Positions 61,349 to 64,000 of a DNA stretch of 64,000 nt are shown one piece after another (within the stretch, counting starts at the first letter, position 1; each line of letters starts with the position of its first letter). The notes below the pieces were generated by a model. The model was not told the DNA's origin. It saw nothing but the letters and a program-made list of their open reading frames with translations, and ran no database searches. The stretch covers positions 3,348,001 to 3,412,000 of the forward strand of contig NZ_JASVWB010000002.1 of NCBI RefSeq assembly GCF_030287445.1, written 5' to 3'. The position numbers were made by a program, and so were the translations under genes. The stretch is from Streptomyces sp. ALI-76-A. Its GTDB lineage: Bacteria > Actinomycetota > Actinomycetes > Streptomycetales > Streptomycetaceae.

Positions 61349-62446
61349 GTGTCCTTGTCCGCCGTCCTGTCGGCCGCCGGTCCGTCGCCGTCGCCGTCCC
61401 CCACCGAGACGCCGACCGCTCCGGTCGTGCCGTCGCTCGAGGACGCCCAGGAGAGCGCGACGAACGCCGCCAGCTGGATCGAGCAGAACTGGTCCACCTG
61501 GCTCGCGATCGGCCTGAGGGTCCTGCTGATCCTGGTGATAGCCGCGGTGCTGAGAGTGATGGTGCGGCGCGCGATCACCAAGCTGATAGACCGGATGAAC
61601 CGCTCGGTCGGGTCGGTGGACGGCGCCGGGCTCGGCGGGCTGCTGGTGAACGTGGAGCGCCGCCGTCAGCGCTCGCAGGCGATCGGCTCGGTGCTGCGCT
61701 CGGTGGCGAGCTTCCTGATCCTCGGCACCGCCGCCCTGATGATCCTCGGCACCTTCCAGATCAACCTCGCCCCGTTGCTGGCCTCGGCCGGTGTCGCGGG
61801 CGTGGCGATCGGTTTCGGCGCGCGGAACCTGGTGACGGACTTCCTCTCCGGCGTGTTCATGATCCTGGAGGACCAGTACGGCGTCGGCGACATGATCGAC
61901 GCGGGCGTGGCCTCGGGCGAGGTGATCGAGGTCGGTCTGCGCGTGACCAAACTGCGCGGCGACAACGGCGAGATCTGGTACGTCCGCAACGGCGAGGTCA
62001 AGCGCATCGGCAACCTGTCCCAGGGCTGGGCGACGGCCGGCGTGGACGTGACCGTCCGGGCGGACGAGGACCTGGAGAAGGTGCGGCGGACCCTGAGCGA
62101 GGTCGGCGAGAAGATGAGCCGGGAAGAGCCCTGGAACGAGCTCCTGTGGGGCCCGATCGAGGTGCTCGGCCTGGAGAGCGTGCTGCTGGACTCGATGGTC
62201 GTGCGCGTCACCGCGAAGACGATGCCCGGCAAGGCCCTCACCGTCGAACGCGAGCTGCGCTGGCGCATCAAGCGGGCCTTCGACGCGGCGGACATCCAGA
62301 TCGTGGGCGGCCCGCCCGTCCTCACGCCGGAGGAACCCGACGCGGACCCCACGGCGGGCATGGCCGCCCCGTCGGCGTACGCCAACACCGGATCGCCGCA
62401 GGCACAGGCGGCCACGCCGCTGACGCCGCAGGCCCCGGCGAAGTAG
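61349..62446 (+). CDS. Small-conductance mechanosensitive channel (MscS family)
   Basis: 365 aa from GTG 61349 with GGAGG 8 nt upstream. A Ser/Pro/Thr-rich N-terminus and a first span (about 48-70) lead to the conserved pore helix block ASAGVAGVAIGFGARNLVTDFLSGVFM, then the cytosolic beta and alpha/beta domains (GVGDMIDAGVASGEVIEVGLR, WYVRNGEVKRIGN). A Pro/Ala-rich tail ends the chain. Relieves turgor on osmotic downshift. Stand-alone gene followed by a hairpin terminator. Confidence 0.93.
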   Translation: MSLSAVLSAAGPSPSPSPTETPTAPVVPSLEDAQESATNAASWIEQNWSTWLAIGLRVLLILVIAAVLRVMVRRAITKLIDRMNRSVGSVDGAGLGGLLVNVERRRQRSQAIGSVLRSVASFLILGTAALMILGTFQINLAPLLASAGVAGVAIGFGARNLVTDFLSGVFMILEDQYGVGDMIDAGVASGEVIEVGLRVTKLRGDNGEIWYVRNGEVKRIGNLSQGWATAGVDVTVRADEDLEKVRRTLSEVGEKMSREEPWNELLWGPIEVLGLESVLLDSMVVRVTAKTMPGKALTVERELRWRIKRAFDAADIQIVGGPPVLTPEEPDADPTAGMAAPSAYANTGSPQAQAATPLTPQAPAK

Positions 62447-62522
62447 CGGGCGGAAGGGCGTCGCAGACCGGCCGCGACGCCCGCCCGGGAAGACCCCCGG
62501 CCGCTCCCCGCCCGCGCCCACC

Positions 62523-62557
62523 GCCCCCGCAGGTAACGACTCCGTTGCCGCGGGGGC
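62523..62557 (+). terminator. Terminator of the MscS gene
   Basis: GCCCCCGC / GCGGGGGC outer stem with an inner GGTAACG / CGTTGCC extension and an ACTC loop, followed by TCTCTCTT. Confidence 0.7.
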
Positions 62558-62563
62558 TCTCTC

Positions 62564-62592
62564 TTGACGTCCCGACCGCACCGCCCTATGGT
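62564..62592 (+). promoter_or_regulatory. Vegetative-type promoter of csnR
   Basis: TTGACG (62564-62569), 17-nt spacer, TATGGT (62587-62592): a near-consensus HrdB promoter, about 100 bp before the csnR ATG. The -10 is overlapped by the dre-like site. Confidence 0.65.
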
Positions 62593-62600
62593 CCAGACCA
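62589..62600. promoter_or_regulatory. dre-like site (DasR operator)
   Basis: TGGTCCAGACCA differs by one base from the core TGGTCTAGACCA of the DasR responsive element (GlcNAc regulator). It overlaps the csnR -10, so DasR could repress csnR and any genes downstream. Confidence 0.55.
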
Positions 62601-62605
62601 CCAAC

Positions 62606-62618
62606 AGGAAACCTTCCT
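62606..62618. promoter_or_regulatory. CsnR-type palindrome
   Basis: AGGAA-ACC-TTCCT, within ACAGGAAACCTTCCTAACA, resembles the AGGAAAnTTTCCT operator reported for the chitosanase repressor CsnR. It lies just after the transcription start expected from the 62564 promoter, suggesting autorepression. Confidence 0.55.
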
Positions 62619-62692
62619 AACAAACACCGCCGGATGGACTTGCCGGCTGGATCACTGGGAAGCTGGACGGCCGAGAGGCAGGTGTCGACCCC

Positions 62693-63904
62693 ATGGCAGG
62701 AACCGCCGGTACGCCGGGCACCCCGAGCGTCCTGCGCGCCATGAACGACCGGGCCGCGCTGGACCTGCTGCTGGAGCACGGGCCGCTGTCCCGTACCCGG
62801 ATCGGCAAGCTCACCGGGCTCTCCAAGCCGACGGCCTCCCAGCTGCTCGCCCGCCTGGAGGCCTCCGGGCTGGTCCTGGCGACCGGCACCACCGAGGGCC
62901 GCCCGGGTCCGGGCGCCCAGCTGTACGAGGTCAACCCGGCCGCCGCGTACGCCGCCGGGCTGGACGTCACCCCGGAGCGCGTCCTCGCCGCCGTCGCCGA
63001 CGTCACCGGCCGCACGGTCGGCTCGTACGAACTGCCCACCCCCGGCAGGCACCCGGCGACGCCCGTCGTACGGCAGGTCACCGATGCCCTCGACGGCGCG
63101 GTCAAGGCGGCGGGGCTCGCCCGCGACGACGTCCGCCGGCTCGTCATCGGCACCCCCGGCGCCTTCGACCCGGGCACCGGCCGCCTGCGGTACGCCTCCC
63201 ACCTCCCCGGCTGGCACTCCCCCACCCTGCTCGACGAACTGGCCGCGGCCCTGCCGATGCCGGTCGAGTACGAGAACGACGTCAACCTCGTCGCCGTGGC
63301 CGAGCAGCGGCTCGGCGCGGCCCGCGGGCACGGCGACTTCGTCCTGCTGTGGAACGAGGGCGGCCTCGGCGCCGCCCTGGTCCTCGGCGGGCGGCTGCAC
63401 CGCGGGTGGACCGGCGGGGCCGGCGAGGTCGGCTTCCTGCCGGTGCCGGGCACCCCCCTGGTCCGCCAGGTGGCCCGGGCCAACAGCGGCGGCTACCAGG
63501 AGCTGGCCGGTTCCCAGGCGATCCCCCGGCTGGCCCGTGAACTCGGCCTCCCGGACATCCCCTCGGGCCCGTACCCCGAGGTTGCCGCCGCCCTCGTCGC
63601 CCGTGCCGCCGAGGTCGACGACGACCTCCACCGTCGCCTGCTCCAGACCTACGCGACGAACCTCGCCACCGGTCTGGCCTCGCTCGTCTCCGTCCTCGAC
63701 CCCGAACTGGTCGTCCTCAGCGGCGCCTCGCTCACCTGCGGCGGGGAGCCGCTGCGCGCCCTCGTCCAGGCCGAACTGGAGGAGCTGGCCGCGACCCGGC
63801 CCCGGCTCGTCCTCGGCGACGTCCGTGAACGCCCCGTGCTGCGCGGCGCGCTGGAGAGCGCGCTCGCGACCACCCGCGACGAGGTCTTCGACACCTCGCG
63901 CTGA
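62693..63904 (+). CDS. csnR: ROK-family transcriptional repressor, probably CsnR
   Basis: 403 aa. An N-terminal winged helix (LLEHGPLSRTRIGKLTGLSK then ASQLLARLEASGLV, residues about 25-60) is fused to a ROK sugar-kinase-like domain (GLDVTPERVLAAVADVTG, VIGTPGAFDPGTG, YENDVNLVAVAEQRLG, GGAGEVGFLPV). It is the right length and in the right place for the S. coelicolor chitosanase regulator CsnR (SCO2657 as I recall). In that organism CsnR also heads an operon for uptake of chitosan oligosaccharides; those genes would lie just past the right edge. Upstream are a vegetative promoter, a dre-like site and a CsnR-type palindrome. Confidence 0.85.
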   Translation: MAGTAGTPGTPSVLRAMNDRAALDLLLEHGPLSRTRIGKLTGLSKPTASQLLARLEASGLVLATGTTEGRPGPGAQLYEVNPAAAYAAGLDVTPERVLAAVADVTGRTVGSYELPTPGRHPATPVVRQVTDALDGAVKAAGLARDDVRRLVIGTPGAFDPGTGRLRYASHLPGWHSPTLLDELAAALPMPVEYENDVNLVAVAEQRLGAARGHGDFVLLWNEGGLGAALVLGGRLHRGWTGGAGEVGFLPVPGTPLVRQVARANSGGYQELAGSQAIPRLARELGLPDIPSGPYPEVAAALVARAAEVDDDLHRRLLQTYATNLATGLASLVSVLDPELVVLSGASLTCGGEPLRALVQAELEELAATRPRLVLGDVRERPVLRGALESALATTRDEVFDTSR

Positions 63905-64000
63905 ACCGCCTCACGCCCGCTGCGGAACCGCTTGCCGCTCCCCCCTTCCCACTGAACCGCTGCTCACCTCTCGCCTCTCGCCCTCGCACACCTCCGTCCC

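Noticed and set aside
61178..63631. 817-codon minus-strand open frame
   Set aside because: Antisense to both the MscS gene and csnR, whose family motifs are clear on the plus strand.

Overview
The window is very GC-rich. Starts are often GTG, stem-loops at gene ends mostly lack T-runs, and intergenic spaces are short. Together with the gene order, this identifies a Streptomyces chromosome. From memory, the order closely follows the core region of S. coelicolor running from the mre/clp cluster (about SCO2607) to the chitosanase regulator csnR (about SCO2657). It is ordinary chromosomal backbone: I see no prophage, integrated plasmid, CRISPR array or biosynthetic gene cluster.

Layout. (1) 1-5.0 kb: the cell-wall morphogenesis cluster mreB-mreC-mreD-mrdA (minus strand; mrdA runs off the left edge). 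(2) 5.1-16 kb: housekeeping genes ndk, a DUF4233 gene, folC, valS, then the proteolysis and folding genes clpX, clpP2, clpP1 and tig, with a ClgR-type operator upstream of clpP1. (3) 16.3-17.4 kb: divergent tRNA-Pro and tRNA-Gly, a conserved small membrane protein and an AT-richer gene-free stretch. (4) 17.4-23.6 kb: an acyltransferase, a MITE-like inverted repeat, an HD-domain protein, a SpoIIE-type phosphatase, an Eis-like acetyltransferase, nei and rpiB. (5) 23.8-31.1 kb: two paralogous amino-acid permeases flanking a receptor-type Ser/Thr kinase, a divergent LPKTG surface protein and bioY. (6) 31.2-31.5 kb: the deleted remnant of the iron superoxide dismutase gene sodF, still behind an apparent nickel/Nur operator. 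(7) 31.6-50.7 kb: a DUF574 methyltransferase, a thioredoxin-fold oxidoreductase, two pepN-type aminopeptidases, secreted hydrolases (beta-lactamase-fold, metallophosphoesterase, large subtilase), an ECF sigma/membrane-protein pair and asd. (8) 51-55.6 kb: a DMT exporter with divergent MarR regulator, a small membrane protein and malQ. (9) 55.8-60.4 kb: a coupled operon of ECF sigma factor, zinc anti-sigma factor, ABC ATPase and two membrane proteins. (10) 60.4-64 kb: an HNH nuclease, an MscS channel and csnR with its control region.

How the parts fit. The left third is growth machinery: cell elongation and sporulation wall synthesis, nucleotide, folate and tRNA charging functions, and ClpXP proteolysis. 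The right two thirds are mostly envelope-facing: membrane sensors, sigma/anti-sigma switches, secreted proteases and phosphoesterases, peptide trimming by aminopeptidases, and sugar-responsive control at csnR.

The most interesting signals are the sodF deletion scar with an intact Nur-box promoter; a dispersed repeat inserted in frame inside pepN; a composite inverted pair of GC-rich intergenic repeats next to valS; a TA-flanked MITE whose end supplies the acyltransferase stop codon; and the sigma/anti-sigma/ABC operon with an ECF-type promoter in front of it. I cannot claim a wholly new system. Functions come from motif recognition by eye, without database searches.
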